Assembly (NCBI RefSeq): GCF_932526225.1 | Contig: NC_064041.1 | Coordinates: 1,562,699-1,626,698, forward strand | DNA from: Nematostella vectensis | Taxonomy: Eukaryota > Cnidaria > Anthozoa > Actiniaria > Edwardsiidae | Length of the DNA: 64,000 nucleotides | Reading direction: 5' to 3' | Part shown: positions 12,546 to 24,509 of the stretch, piece after piece | How the letters are laid out: each line of letters begins with the position of its first letter | Numbering within the stretch: the stretch's first letter is position 1 | Notes under the pieces: generated by a model | What the model saw: only the letters and a program-made list of their open reading frames with translations | What the model was told of the DNA's origin: nothing | Database searches by the model: none | Program-made: the position numbers and the translations under genes

Positions 12546-13292
12546 GAATTTATTACTCTTGTGTTAGTTTGTAAGTAGAATCATAGCGGGTGTTGTTTCA
12601 CGTATGTTGTTGTGAGAAATGCATACTTTTGTTTTATTTCTACTGAGTTACGTAATCATTTTTGTGTTCCCTATTGAAAACGAACAAACAACCGTCTTAC
12701 AATGGCATTACTGAAACTACCCAATGATAAAGCAATGTGGCTACTCCATATAAAGAGACAGAAAAAGGCAAGAATCAGTTCATTCACTATGAGTAAGCCG
12801 TGCTCTCAGCTCAACAGCAAGCTCATAAGAGATGCGGCCGAATGCCACCTCGTCGGACCAATACAGAACCTCTGTTCTGTCATATCATTTAAATGCATCT
12901 GGAGGGTAGATGAAATGAAAAACTCAAGTTTCGTAAACCGCAACCGACAGACAAAGGGCAAACTAGACTGGACGGTTTTCTCAGCCAAATGTAATCTTTT
13001 TAATGTTCTGTATTCTTCCTGATACTCTGTATAACAAAGTCGCCATAAAGTCTGAATAAAGTCGTGTGCCCGCATATACGCACAACGCTATGTAATGATA
13101 CCAATTGTCAAGATTACTTAAAAGATTAAAGGTATTTTACCTACACAAATACAATTACGGGTATTCGTAATGCACACTTTGTAAGACGCTTGTTAGTCCG
13201 ATCTTGTGGCGTGATACATTCAGTTTTACTAAATACAAAGAAACATGTCGAAACGCCAAAATTAGAATGACTGTAAGTACATCATGTCCCAC

Positions 13293-15086
13293 CTAGCCTT
13301 TCCTGTCCACTAAGTGGTTATCCATGGTGCCGTATTTTCTGTTTGCTCTATTGAGCAACGAGTTGGGGCTCCTCCCTTTTTGGAAATGGAAGTCGGGGTC
13401 TCTTAAGATCGAAGTCCACTGCACGAACCCGTATCTTTTGAGACCAACTTTAAGATACTTGTCCTCTTCGGGCGTAAAAAGGAGCGATTTTCTGCGAGCC
13501 GGGCATAGTTCTGTCATCACAAAAGCGTCTTCGCGCTTCTGCTTTGCCGGTAGTTCGCGGGCTGAAGGCTTAATTCTCGCTGCTGGCGGTGTGGAGATTT
13601 CTTGAACTTCGTCCGTTGAAGAGCACGACTTCGTGCAGTCGTCTTGATCCTCTGAAGAGTTTGAAAGGTCGAAGAGCCTCGTTAGAACCTCTTTGTCCAG
13701 CTTGGTGCCACTGTCGCCGTGTAGTTTTTCGAGGCATTCGCGCGCCTTTGTGGCGACTTCGCGTGAACGCTGCTTGCGACAGTGCACTTTGGCGACGTTC
13801 GAGCTGTGCTTCTGATCTCCAGAGATGGCGCTTCGATCGGCACTTTTTAGCACTTTGCAACTAGACGTCTCGACGATTTGTCGGTATCGTGTGGGGTGAA
13901 CATACTTGCCAGTCGCTTCAAACACAAGTTTGCTCATCAGCTCACCGAGCTTGTTGTGCTGACCCCCGTTTCTCGTAACTACGACGTACTCACACTTGGG
14001 TTTGAGTAGCGGGCGAATGTGGGTTATGTATCCCTCGAGCACACTCCTGTTTGTGTCGGTCAGAAGGAGCGAGTCGAAGCCGTACTTGCCCGCTGTTTTG
14101 AACATTTTTTGGTCGACAAAACCTCCGTTAGTCTTGGCAGTGCGCACCATGTCCACAGTCAGATACTGATACGTCATTGGCCGCGAGCCCTTGACTTGGA
14201 TAAACAGATAAACGGCGAGAAATTTAGTGGCAAACGACAGATCAAACGGAGACGAGCTGTCGGGCGTGTCCTTGCATGTTCTCAGCACGGCCTGGTAGCG
14301 GGGCAAGTAGCGAGACACCACACCAAGGAGCTCGTCCATGGTTGCCCAGTGCCCTTTGGCCTCTAGCACATCGATGTCTAAATCGCTAGTCCACTGTAGT
14401 CGCATCATTTTTGAGACGGTCTTACGCACCTTTTTCAAGTATGTGTCCGTCGTAGACAGCCCTCTAAACACCGCTTCCGATACTCCGTTTACTTTCCTGT
14501 AGGTCACTAGTTCTGCAATGGCGTCCAGGTATCCGATTCGACCGGCATGACCCAACTGCCACTCGCTCTGTATTGAATCGGCAAATTTGAAAAGTAGATT
14601 AGGCGAACACAAGCAAAAGTCCACAATATCTAATGTGAGATGATCTTCGTCCTCGCTGCAAAATCTCAGAAACTTCAAGCATTTGCTAACCAGTTGCTGC
14701 GCTTGTCGATCACTTTTGCAGCCCCCTCCACTGCTCTTGAGCCACGCGGTGAATTGTTCAGCAAACGTGCAAGACATGTCAAACGATGGGACGCCATTAC
14801 TTGAATGTCGTTGCCCCTTCTCCTTTTCCATTTGGTTTCGAGAAGCTTCGATGTCTGAGTCGCTGGGTTTCTCATCAAAGTAATAAAACCATGGGTGCTT
14901 TTTCTTGACGTGTTTTCTACACCCTCTTTGAGTTCCAAACCCATCGTTATGGCAGTCTGGTACAGGGCAGTGAAACAGCCCGTCATTTTCGTCTTCTTCT
15001 AAGTGCATTCTTTTTGGTTTCTTCGCAGCATTTGGAAGAAGCGACCAGTTTATCACATTCCCTGCTTTACCATCTCTTGTCAGCAA
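13293..15086 (-). CDS. Zinc-finger/tyrosine-recombinase/Myb protein, transposon-derived
   Basis: A 597-codon frame; the first ATG is at 15008-15006, giving 571 residues. Near the N-terminus is a C2H2 finger (CPVPDC, then CRKHVKKKH). The central part resembles a Crypton-like tyrosine recombinase: an Arg box in GSRPMTYQYLT, an H-x-x-R box in HPTRYRQIVE and a final box in DQKHSSNVAKVHC. The C-terminus holds a Myb/SANT-like segment (FTPEEDKYLKVGLKRYG, with a later W and GRSPNSLLNR). The residue where I expect the nucleophilic Tyr is Cys (TGT at about 13788), one transition from TAT, so this copy may be catalytically dead. The frame opens just after a TAA, so a 5' exon could exist. A palindrome array lies directly upstream. 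Confidence 0.7.
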   Translation of the reverse strand: MLTRDGKAGNVINWSLLPNAAKKPKRMHLEEDENDGLFHCPVPDCHNDGFGTQRGCRKHVKKKHPWFYYFDEKPSDSDIEASRNQMEKEKGQRHSSNGVPSFDMSCTFAEQFTAWLKSSGGGCKSDRQAQQLVSKCLKFLRFCSEDEDHLTLDIVDFCLCSPNLLFKFADSIQSEWQLGHAGRIGYLDAIAELVTYRKVNGVSEAVFRGLSTTDTYLKKVRKTVSKMMRLQWTSDLDIDVLEAKGHWATMDELLGVVSRYLPRYQAVLRTCKDTPDSSSPFDLSFATKFLAVYLFIQVKGSRPMTYQYLTVDMVRTAKTNGGFVDQKMFKTAGKYGFDSLLLTDTNRSVLEGYITHIRPLLKPKCEYVVVTRNGGQHNKLGELMSKLVFEATGKYVHPTRYRQIVETSSCKVLKSADRSAISGDQKHSSNVAKVHCRKQRSREVATKARECLEKLHGDSGTKLDKEVLTRLFDLSNSSEDQDDCTKSCSSTDEVQEISTPPAARIKPSARELPAKQKREDAFVMTELCPARRKSLLFTPEEDKYLKVGLKRYGFVQWTSILRDPDFHFQKGRSPNSLLNRANRKYGTMDNHLVDRKG

Positions 15087-15119
15087 CGGTTAATGCGAGA
15101 ATGAGAAACGTATGCGGCG

Positions 15120-15830
15120 TACCGCATGTTTAATGCTATCAAATACGTGAAAAGAGCCAATCTAACACTGCCACGCGACAGTCTCGAAATAGTGGCAGCA
15201 GTCTATTGGTTGTGGGCACGATAAACCAAAATGGCATGCCCAAGCAAGCCTCGGCATGCCCTTGCTTTTGCACAGCTTGTGCGATTCTAGGCATCGCTTT
15301 GAAAAATCATATCTTTTGAGATTGAGAAACAAAACCACAGATGCGGAACTTTTGTTCATGTTTTCGAAAAAGGGAACACCCCACTTCGGTCCATTGTGGC
15401 CCTTTTGTTGTTCCTTTTCGCAAAGAAACGGCACCATTTAGGCCAAATCGGTCCCACTGTTCCTATACTTTTAACCACTTAGGAACAGGCGTTCCCTTTT
15501 AAGTCTATTAACCGTAGCAAACAGGAACTTTTGTTCTTTTTGAGTGGTGGTCCTCAATTGGGAACGCGTCAAAAAAGGAACTGTTGTTCCTAATTGCATC
15601 AATTAGGACCAACAGTTCCTTTGTGGACTTCGAAAAGGGGACATTTTGTTCTTCATTGTACAAACAAGTCCTTTTGTTCCGAAGCGTGCCATTAGCGTTT
15701 CGATTCTTCACCACTAAACGGAACAACCGTTCCGTTAAGTGATAATTTATCCAGTTCCTTTCGCGGATATAGGAACACAACAAAAAACACGCGGAACTGT
15801 TTTCGAATCTTAAAACGTCTCGTGTGTAGC
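15120..15830. repeat. Array of GGAAC-N4-GTTCC palindromes
   Basis: About ten full or near copies of the 14-bp palindrome GGAACNNNNGTTCC, at 15345, 15450, 15482, 15523, 15577, 15606, 15638, 15667 and 15720. Single half-sites lie between them. The copies at 15577 and 15606 also pair with each other over about 20 bp. The array begins some 260 bp upstream of the recombinase ORF start and is not coding. Confidence 0.7.
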
Positions 15831-15965
15831 TCAATCAAAATAAACCTCAAACGCGAATAGAGCAAGCCCTCATAAACTACCTCAAGCAGTATCACGGTAA
15901 CTTTTGCGTTCTATCGTTGCGCATACCGAAATTAAATGCAGAATAATCAAATTAGGGAAACGTAT

Positions 15966-16550
15966 ATGATGATGATGATGATGATGATAGTTAAATTTGT
16001 AGTTTTTGAGTGGACTCCTAGTATACGCTTGAAAAACTTCAGTTGTAGTTTTTCGAAATCATTGGATACTTTGAAAAATTTAGTCTCAAAAATATCATAC
16101 AATGAAGCCCTTCCTAAAAGGCATGTACCCCAAATTTCACAACCGTACAGTAATACTGGTACAACGAGTGACGAAAACAATTTCAACAGTACTTGTATTG
16201 ACACGTTTTCAACATTTGACAGACGGTTTAAAATAGGGTGGTATACACGTGTGGCTTTGTTGTATAGAGTTTTTAGGGCACTTTTAAAATTTCCCGAGAA
16301 ATAAACTTCAGACCTAGATATGTGTATTCGTCTACACATTCTAATGGCTCTCCACCGTAGTCCCATTTACCTGTTGTAAATTGCCGCCGGTATTGTTGCG
16401 GACCAAAAACTAATACTTTAGATTTTTTCATATTAACTGTGAGCTTCCATTTATCTGCGTACATTTTTAGTTTCTGGAGGCAATTTTCTAGACCGGTGGC
16501 TGAGTCAGATAGTATAACCAAATCATCAGCATAGAGGAGACAGTTTTTTT
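15966..16550 (-). pseudogene. 5'-truncated LINE reverse transcriptase fragment
   Basis: Two overlapping minus-strand frames (16273-16550 and 15947-16366) make the end of a non-LTR reverse transcriptase. The YADD catalytic box is encoded at about 16520-16535, followed by LQKLKMYADKWKLTVN, YLGLKF and LLYGCEIWG. A frameshift near 16300 separates the two parts. The 3' end carries an (ATG/CAT)n tail at 15966-15988, as in CR1/L2-like LINEs. The break at about 16550 is the usual 5' truncation. Confidence 0.85.
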
Positions 16551-16559
16551 AATTGAAAA

Positions 16560-17500
16560 ATAAAATTCAAAAAAAGCGTGCGCGCGCTCATTGGAAATGG
16601 AGTCATTCAGGTGCGCGCGCGAACACATTTTCAAATTTCATCACTTCAAAACCTATCCAATTCTCCCTCCTGTTTTCGTTTGGTTATAACAAAATGCTAA
16701 TAAATAGACTGTGTTTACTTCAATGATGTGTTTTGGAGCTTTATTATAGCTTTCTGGTGGAGCTCTGCACTCAGTGAAGTCAAATGACGAAAACAGCTTG
16801 CCTAAGGAAAGTCCCTTTTATAGAGCGTGTTCGTGTCACGAAAACTCGAGTCGATGGGTTACCAATCTTAGGTATGGGGCTCCGCTGTGTGTTTAGAATA
16901 TTGCCTACTGCCCTCTCGCTACGTTCACCATAAAGAAACAGCTAACCGCGCGAGTTAGTCTTTTTTTAGGGATTTGTAGCTCTAACTAAAAAGTCATTGA
17001 TTGATTTTTCCCGTTTGTAAGAGACTAGAGGCGGTGTACGGAAGAACTAGCAGTGTAAGGTTGATCCGTGAAAATGTGCCAGTGTTTCATTAAAATCTTT
17101 TTGCGATTCGGGCTTGCCAGGTTGTATTTTGTTATGAATGGTAGGATTCGTTTGTTAGATGTTTTAGTGTTCTTTTTAAGCGCTCCGCGCTCCACTAAAA
17201 AAATCCAAAAATCTGAGCCATATCAAACATATTCCCCACGGATAGTATCCTTCGTATGTATTGCCTTATATTGACATTGATGCCCATATTAAGAAGAGCT
17301 AAAGTTTTCCCTCTCCCTGGTCTCCAGAAAACATAAGGTGAAAAATGCTGATTCCTATCAATTTGAGACTGGCGGCAAGAAGTTGTCAAGAAAAACTTGA
17401 TCGCTTGGTCAAATCATCATCTCACTAATCTTGAAAATCCATTAGACCCAGGCCTCCAAAAGGTTGACCGAGAGAGATTGATACTCAAATATTGATAATA
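16560..17500. repeat. Interspersed repeat patches
   Basis: Contains CG-rich alternating segments (GCGTGCGCGCGC), a GTCGATGGGTTACCAAT...GGGGCTCCGC segment shared with 44225-44335, and a block at 17195-17500 matching 44340-44640. The GGGGCTCCGC end also occurs at 25005 and 33385. The open frames here are not protein-like. Confidence 0.6.
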
Positions 17501-17502
17501 TA

Positions 17503-19870
17503 TAGATTTAGGCACTGCCTAAAAGCGGGGCCAGCATTTAACACCTTTTTGTATTGACTGATAGGGGTAGTTTAAGAGGGGATCTTGGTGTCTCTAGAAT
17601 GTTTTTTAATGATATTAAAAATATGTCAAATTTTACTGCCATGTAATTATGAATTGTATTGGCCCCTCCAAATGGATCAAGCAAGCACTCATTCAATAAT
17701 ATTAAATATGCAGTATGAAAGTTAACAAAATACTAAAACTTGGCTTTCAAAGTTCAAGGTGTCACATTGACGAGAATGTTTTTTCAAGAGTCTAATGGTC
17801 AATTCTTATATCCCTTTATAGAAGTTCCACTATGTATATTTTTATCAAAACACCATTCTAACAAGCTTTGACCTTGTGAAGAATATATCAAGGATGTAAC
17901 AGCATTCCAAAGATTTAGATGCCATACTGTAGATCAGGGGCGGATCTAGCTTTTTGCCAAGGGGGGGGGGGGGGATTTGGCCCAAAAATTTTCGTCATTA
18001 TTTTACCTTCGTAACGATTTTGGGGTGAAAAGATACACTGAAAATAATAAAAAGAGAAAGTCCAAGGGGAGGTTTAAACCCCCTACCCCCCCCCCCCCCC
18101 CCCATAGACCCACTACTGTAGTTTTCATGTACCACAACTGATTATTCAGAAAAATTTGTTGAAACTAAACTCCACAAATATACCCCCTGTCATACATTAC
18201 ATATTGGTGCACCCACCCTTTGGTCTGTTGGTTTTAGAAACCCTGGATCCACCCATACTGGCTAATCAAAAATGAACGCAATGGAGGCAAATCCTAAATT
18301 ATTACTGAAAGTGCTTAATTCCATTTTCTAGTTTCAAACCAAACCATGTTCATTGACCTATGTTAGGGTTAGAGAGAAATAAATATAACAACAAGTTAAT
18401 GTGGAGAAGAAAAAGGAGAAATGAATGACTTTATTGGAAAAATGTGACTACTTTAAAAAATATATAACAATAATGCAATAATAGCTTAAATGAGCATATT
18501 CCTAACATTTTCCCCTTTCTCTTTACCTATAGGTTTGATATAAAACTGTTTTCTTTACAGATTTATTATTGAAAAAGCACAAGTTTGATGTTGTCTTGTC
18601 ATTTAAGTACCTTGCTCCCAGGGGGGAGGTGGGGGGTGGGGGGACTTTGAGAAACGGGAGCTTGAGAGACGGGGGTGCTCGACAGCCTAATCAATTTTAA
18701 CCCGAAGGGATAGCACTAAAGGCATGGTCAACAACAATTCTTACCTTTAAGAGATAGCACATTGGGTGTTGTCAGAGGAATTTTTAACCCTGAGAGATAG
18801 CATTAAAAAAACAATGCTGGTTTTAATTTGCTGACGGATCCTATATTGTTATGTTACCGACAATAAAGTAGAAAGTATTAACCGATCAGTTGACTTGTGG
18901 TTTATTGTAAAATACATTTCAAGCGATTGGGCCACCACTTAGCGTGAGACACCCTAAAAGATAGCAGAATCGGAAAAATCCTCCTCCCCGGGCGTGAAAA
19001 CCCCTAAAAGATATCAGAATCGGAAAAATCCTAAAACACCCCCCCCCCCCCCCCGGGACCTTGCTCTAATAAAAAACCCTACCCTTGATAAAAGTTTCAT
19101 TAATGTACACTTGTATCAAAGCTACATTCTGACCAGCTTTGCCCTTGCAAAGAAACAAATGATGGATGCAACAGCATTCCAAAGATAAAATGATACAGTT
19201 AGATACACTTCACGTGCGATATGGAAGATTAATATATCACTTATTACTGGTAAAAACTCCATCACCAAGAAAATTAAAATTCACAAACATACCTCCAGTC
19301 ATGCTTTAGACATTGGTGCACCCACCCTGTAGGATGGTGGCCTGCTTTTTTGNNNNNNNNNNNNNNNNNNNNNNNNNNNNNNNNNNNNNNNNNNNNNNNN
19401 NNNNNNNNNNNNNNNNNNNNNNNNNNNNNNNNNNNNNNNNNNNNNNNNNNNNNNNNNNNNNNNNNNNNNNNNNNNNNNNNNNNNNNNNNNNNNNNNNNNN
19501 NNNNNNNNNNNNNNNNNNNNNNNNNNNNNNNNNNNNNNNNNNNNNNNNNNNNTAAGCAAAGCACTCAATTATGCCCCAAAAGACTTCATGATGTCCTGAG
19601 ACACTCTCCTAATATGCTCATAGCTGTATTTTTGATGAAAAATACAAGCAACCATCAACTTGTGCTGGCTTCAGCACAACAACCAGGGATTAAAAGTGGG
19701 GACCGCAAAGCACTGTTGGAAAGCTTGGATACCGCATACTAGGTGCAGCTGTGTTTGACTTTGACGGGCTGTATAAAACTCAGAATAGGGGGGGGAGGTA
19801 TCTGTTTTCAGTCTGTTTTTTGTAAATTCAGCTCGAGAATAGCCAGGAGGCAATGGGTTAAACCACAAAA
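17503..19870. repeat. Large interspersed repeat, copy 2, with gap
   Basis: Matches copy 3 (30283-32050) closely in its first 1.5 kb, including an internal GGGGCGGATCTAGC segment with G-run and C-run, and matches copy 1 near 19555-19865. It ends CAATGGGTTAA, a piggyBac-like terminus. Confidence 0.75.
19353..19552. other. Assembly gap, 200 N
   Basis: Exactly 200 unknown bases inside repeat copy 2. Frames reported across it have no meaning. Confidence 1.
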
Positions 19871-20737
19871 ACCTAATTCATAAAACCTAAAACTAAAAAT
19901 AGGATACAAATATTATACCACAAAAACCTGATTCATAAACCTAAAACTAAAAATAGTCCCAACTAAAATTTTCTAAAATGATGCCCATTACAGAAAATGA
20001 ACATATGAACTTTGCTGTCTCATAAAGCTCTATGATCTGATAAGCCAGAGGTTGAAAGAGCTTTTATAGGAGAAGCTGCAGAGGGTAAAAACCATTGCTT
20101 TTGAGCAAATTGCTCCTCTACAAAAAGCTGTCTTGGCTTTCTATGAAACCTGAATTTTACTATTGGACCACATTATATTGTGACATGAGAAAAAGAAAAT
20201 GTTTTTTTTGAGGTTTGTAAGAAAACATTGATGTACCCAGGGTTATTGAAAATATTGTAGGTGGTATAAAAACAAGGCATATTTTAGGTAATAACAGATC
20301 CTCAAGGTCCTAATATGTATGTGCATCTTTTTTTAAAATCAAAACAGAATTCCAGAATAGTCGATTTAAATTTCAAGTGTTTATCAAATATACGTTTTTT
20401 TTCACAAATTACTAATACTTAGGGTTTTAGGAGACCAACTCTCAATTTCTTTAAGGTTTAAGGAAACCAGTTCTCTGTTTCTTTCTCCAAAGAAAGCTGG
20501 AGTTTACCCAAGTAATTTATTTAAGCCTTGCTCATCCTTGTGAGAATTTGACCAATCGTTTATTGAAATGAATTAAAAATCAATTTTGGTTTTATTTCTA
20601 GTATCTCATAGCTGTCCACCCAACTTGGACAGAAATCTTGTGAAATCGGATAAAATACAGCAAATATGTGAGAGAAAAACCCAAGAGAGCCAATGTGGAT
20701 GAATACAGAGATGGTATGAACATTCTCACAAAAATTA
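19870..20737. other. Non-coding stretch, nothing recognised
   Basis: A short local duplication of an ACCACAAAAACCT-type segment lies at 19862-19945. Otherwise I see no gene or structured element. Confidence 0.4.
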
Positions 20738-21262
20738 TGCACCAGTCAATTGAAACCAGGGCACCCCGACCCCCGGGACATAGAGGGGAAAGTAACATCT
20801 GATATTTGATGCTTGTTACTTTCCTGGCTACCGGGGCCTGTGACGCTGTTAAAACCCCCGGTTCATGGCCCTGGTGTTTTTCGATAACATCCCACTATAG
20901 TATGCCATACTTCAATTGTACACAGGGACCGCGGAGCATGTTGAAAAGTAGGGGGCTGACAGTTGACTTGTTTAGACTTCCTATTTATGATTACTTTTTT
21001 CTTTAAGCAGTGCGACCTCCCCCTCCTCACAGCCCCTCCCCCTCCGCGGTGCCTAAGAATAACTCCGCTTACCTTCAGACGCAACTTACGGTAAAGCGTG
21101 AATTCACTGCCCCCTTTCCCGGCCTGTTGAGGGCTTCTGTTAAATCCCCGGCCCCCCGGTGGATTATAGGTGTTAAACATGTGTTAAAGCCCCTGCATGA
21201 CTGCGTTACTTCCCCGGTATGCCCCGGGGGTCGGGGGGCCGGGCTGTCAATTGACTGGTGCA
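20738..21262. mobile_element. MITE with GC-rich TIRs and TTA target duplication
   Basis: Imperfect terminal inverted repeats of about 55 bp begin TGCACCAGTCAATTGA and are flanked by TTA on both sides (20735-20737 and 21263-21265). A 3-bp TTA duplication is typical of PIF/Harbinger elements. The interior has no transposase. Confidence 0.65.
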
Positions 21263-21265
21263 TTA

Positions 21266-22440
21266 GGTTTATGATGAGGTTCAAAATCTTGTGACAGAGT
21301 TGACAGCTCTGGTAACTTATATTTAATTCATTCATGAATAGTAGTTATAATTTTCCTATGATAGATGGTGAATGGCAGATTTAGAGATCGAACTTGATAA
21401 ATACAGCCTAGAATATTTATTTCCTGAGGTAAGTACTTAAAGTAAATTAAATTCAACAAAGAAAAAGGTGTTCAAAGTTTGAAAACAAAACAACCCCGAA
21501 AGATACTTTCGTTCCGCTAAGTACTTTAATGCAATTCGCTAACTTACCTACGTCTGCCAGTGCAAGAACAAATACATATGAGCACTTGTCGGAGAAGGTG
21601 TCTATAAAATTACCTTGTTTTTTCTTTCTTTATCTTGTGGCTTACTCTGACATTTCAGCTGACCTTGACTCGAGCACAAGACTTGACTTTTCAAAACTTT
21701 CAACCATGCTTTTACACAGTCTTTTGCACATAATTAGACAAGTTTATATCCGTGGTTAGCATTCCCACGAATGATTTTTTCCAAGCACTTATTTTTCGAC
21801 AATTCTTGGCTTTCTGCAGTCAGTTTTCGTGTGTTTTTGCGAGGGGCAGAAATACTCATCCGCCATATTGTTTTGCGCGCTCTGGAGGCCTGTGCCGAGG
21901 CAGATCGCGGCTGGCTAGCAGCTTCACGTATGCAAAACGACTGCGCATGCGCTAGGTTGGAATTTTAGATTCAACAAAGATGGCGGCGGACGCCTGGTGG
22001 ATAATCCAGCCAAATACTGCCAGGTTTCTACTCAGAACTCAATAATTACTTCGGAATAAGACGACTTTATTGACTTAGAGTATCAATGTGACTCAAAGGG
22101 TGGATAATTGTGCTCGGATTTGTTTTATTATGTACGAATTTTCGTAAACTCGTAATGCCGTTCGCCTCGAAGAACGAGAAATCCTGACTCGTGCGAGTTG
22201 TGGTATCAATATCTAACAAATGTGAGGGAGTGATGTGACATTTGCTGCTTGATCTGAGAAAGAAATTCTTCACGACTCTCTATTGGAGCCATGCCGATCA
22301 TGGCTCCGAATTGTGAGTGGGTCCATCATGTATAGCTTTCCAGGATGTTTTACAAAACAGACAGTCATCCATTACAAATCACCAACGCTGCCAAGTTAGA
22401 CTCTCAATCTAGTCCTGGAGGTAAAACGCTAGCGAACTCT
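21266..22440. other. Non-coding stretch, no supported gene
   Basis: An ATGGCGGCG at about 21980 resembles a start context, but its frame closes after some twenty codons without a convincing donor. Nothing else is identified. Confidence 0.35.
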
Positions 22441-22462
22441 GTGGTACTTGAGGGTCAGTGCA

Positions 22463-24433
22463 TTATAGTGAAATGTCAAATCTATCCTCTAGTATAGCTG
22501 ATCCACTCGGGGAACCAAGTAGTGGAGCTAAATCGCTTTTGGCAGATTCTACACTGAGGCAGCTTCTATATTTCCTTGTGTCGTGGTATTGTACGTTTGG
22601 TTCCCCCTTGCAATAGCTGTGACAAGTAAAGAGATCCATGGAGTACTTAGGGGGGAATTGCTGTCCAATCGATAACTGTCACGGTAAGAAGAAGTTGTAA
22701 ACTCATTGGCCATTAATAGGGAAACAAATGTACATGCACTAGAACCATTCCTACCAAATAAAGTTGCTTGAGAAATGTTTGGTGGAAGAAACCAAAATGT
22801 AGATGACCCAAGTTTGAGACTTGCGACATTTATGCTAATTTGAGAATTAGGTTGGGTTCCTGTGGTTGATGTAGTAGCTCTTGTTACTTGTGGCTGTTGT
22901 TGAGACCGTGGTTGTGGTTGAGAATGTGCTACAGGTTGAGATTGGCTCGTCTGAGTTGAAGGCTGTGGTACTGCAAAACTAGACAGTACTTCGTCAACAT
23001 GCTCATTCCACTCATCTGAATAGTAATATTCTGCAGGTTTACTTGAAGTATTAATTTCATCAACAATGTCTGTTGTATTGGACTGATCTCATATACTGGC
23101 TAGATCTGTCATTTTCGTTGGGCTGATAATACTCTTATTGAAGGTATCGGAAAGTGTCTTAACTTTCTCTAGGATGGAGGTGGTGCAGAATGGACATAGC
23201 TGGTCATTTGATTGTAAACAGATATCATGGAAGGTGTAACCACAAGTTAGTCTTAATATTTCAGTATCACTTCTATTTACTTTGCAGTTTTGATTATCTC
23301 AACAGTTATTTGGATCTAAATAACATGACAAAGAGGATTGTTTCAAGTCCTTGTATGATAATGGGAGTGCTTTGGAGTTAATTGAGTTAGGTGAGCAGAT
23401 TGTTTCCTCAATGGACTCAAAAAGGAGAAATGACAGATCAATGCAAAGGGGAGGGGGTGTGGCATCATTTGCTTTTTGTGCCCTCCTGCCAATCCCCACC
23501 CTCATCCCCCCACTCTACCCTTGGGTGATTGAAGAATCTTAATAATTATCTTTATTTTGATATAAGCTAGTCATTATTTACTCCCATTGTTCGGTATTTA
23601 AAACTACATCTCCTCTGTCATTTTTTCTGGCTTCACCAACGGGGGTCATCAGGGCAGGAGAGGGGGTCTAGGGGGTTTCTCATCAATATTCCGTAGTTTG
23701 TCAGGCACTCTAGTCGGAACAGTAAAGTTTTGATATGCTTTCGCATATTATTTAATGAGGTTAGGGGATCTTGGGAGGGATTTTGCAATGAGTCGCACAA
23801 GCGAATCACAGGTGAACGGGTAGTCTCCAATATCTGTAAACAACAAAATACATATTATAATAACATATTTTTTTTGTTATGTCACAATTGAAAACAATTT
23901 ACACAACCATGTATAATATACTTGCATCAAAGGCGTTTATTTGTTCAAAAAGCATGACTTCGAGACACCCCAGCTTGTTTATATTATGTTGTTTTGATAT
24001 ACACGTACCTTGCTGATTGAACTCTTTGGACTGGTTGACATTTTGACATTTCTGTCATCACATGCTGCTCTCTGTGGATGGAATTGCATATATTATTTCT
24101 CCAATATTTTACATAATCAGTGCAACCCAAAAGTATGATGTGCTGTGGTTTTGGTGGTTTTGGTTGGGTAGTTGATTACTTTTTTTACGAAAAGTAAACT
24201 TGCCTTCCGTCGTGCGTTACTCCAGTGATACAATTCGTGGTCACGGAAGTTTTCGTCTGCCTTCCTCCTGCATAAATTGCACCAGTTGGTTCCCGGCTTA
24301 TAACCGGAGATCCTGCGTCCTACACCATCAAAAACCACATAAAGCCTTGTAGGGATTTTACTTTTAGCGAGACCACCACCGTGTCCCCAGAACGAAGGAC
24401 AAGAGCAACGTTTGTCTTGGCGTGTGACTTCAT
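22463..24433 (-). pseudogene. Three-exon RING-like gene, decayed
   Basis: Three exons join in frame: 24433-24204 (GC-AG donor AAG|GCAAGT), 23833-23637 (acceptor TTTACAG, donor G|GTGAAG) and 23485-22463 (acceptor TTGGCAG). Phases match at both junctions (0, then 2). Exon 1 reads GRRISGYKPGTNWCNLCRR; exon 3 holds a RING-H2-like finger (RLTCGYTFHDICL, then LCPFC) in which the usual first His is Tyr. A Gln/Pro/Ser-rich linker and a GRNGSSACTFVSLLMA segment follow. Damage: TGA stops near 23297 and 23090, each one C-to-T step from CGA, a frameshift near 22550, and an apparent frame change inside exon 1. I do not recognise the full-length family; E3 ligase activity would be only inference from the RING. 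Confidence 0.6.
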
Positions 24434-24509
24434 TTCTGTGGTGTAAACAAAGCCACGAATCTTCCGGTATATTAGCTGCTCTCGATGTTTCACGGCCTAC
24501 ACGTCGAAG

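Noticed and set aside
12702..13075. Overlapping ORFs on both strands
   Set aside because: No family features and no splice partners; the overlap suggests chance.
23090..23298. TGA codons in the RING-like locus as selenocysteine
   Set aside because: Two TGAs at positions with no redox motif, a nearby frameshift and no SECIS-like element seen; CpG decay is simpler.
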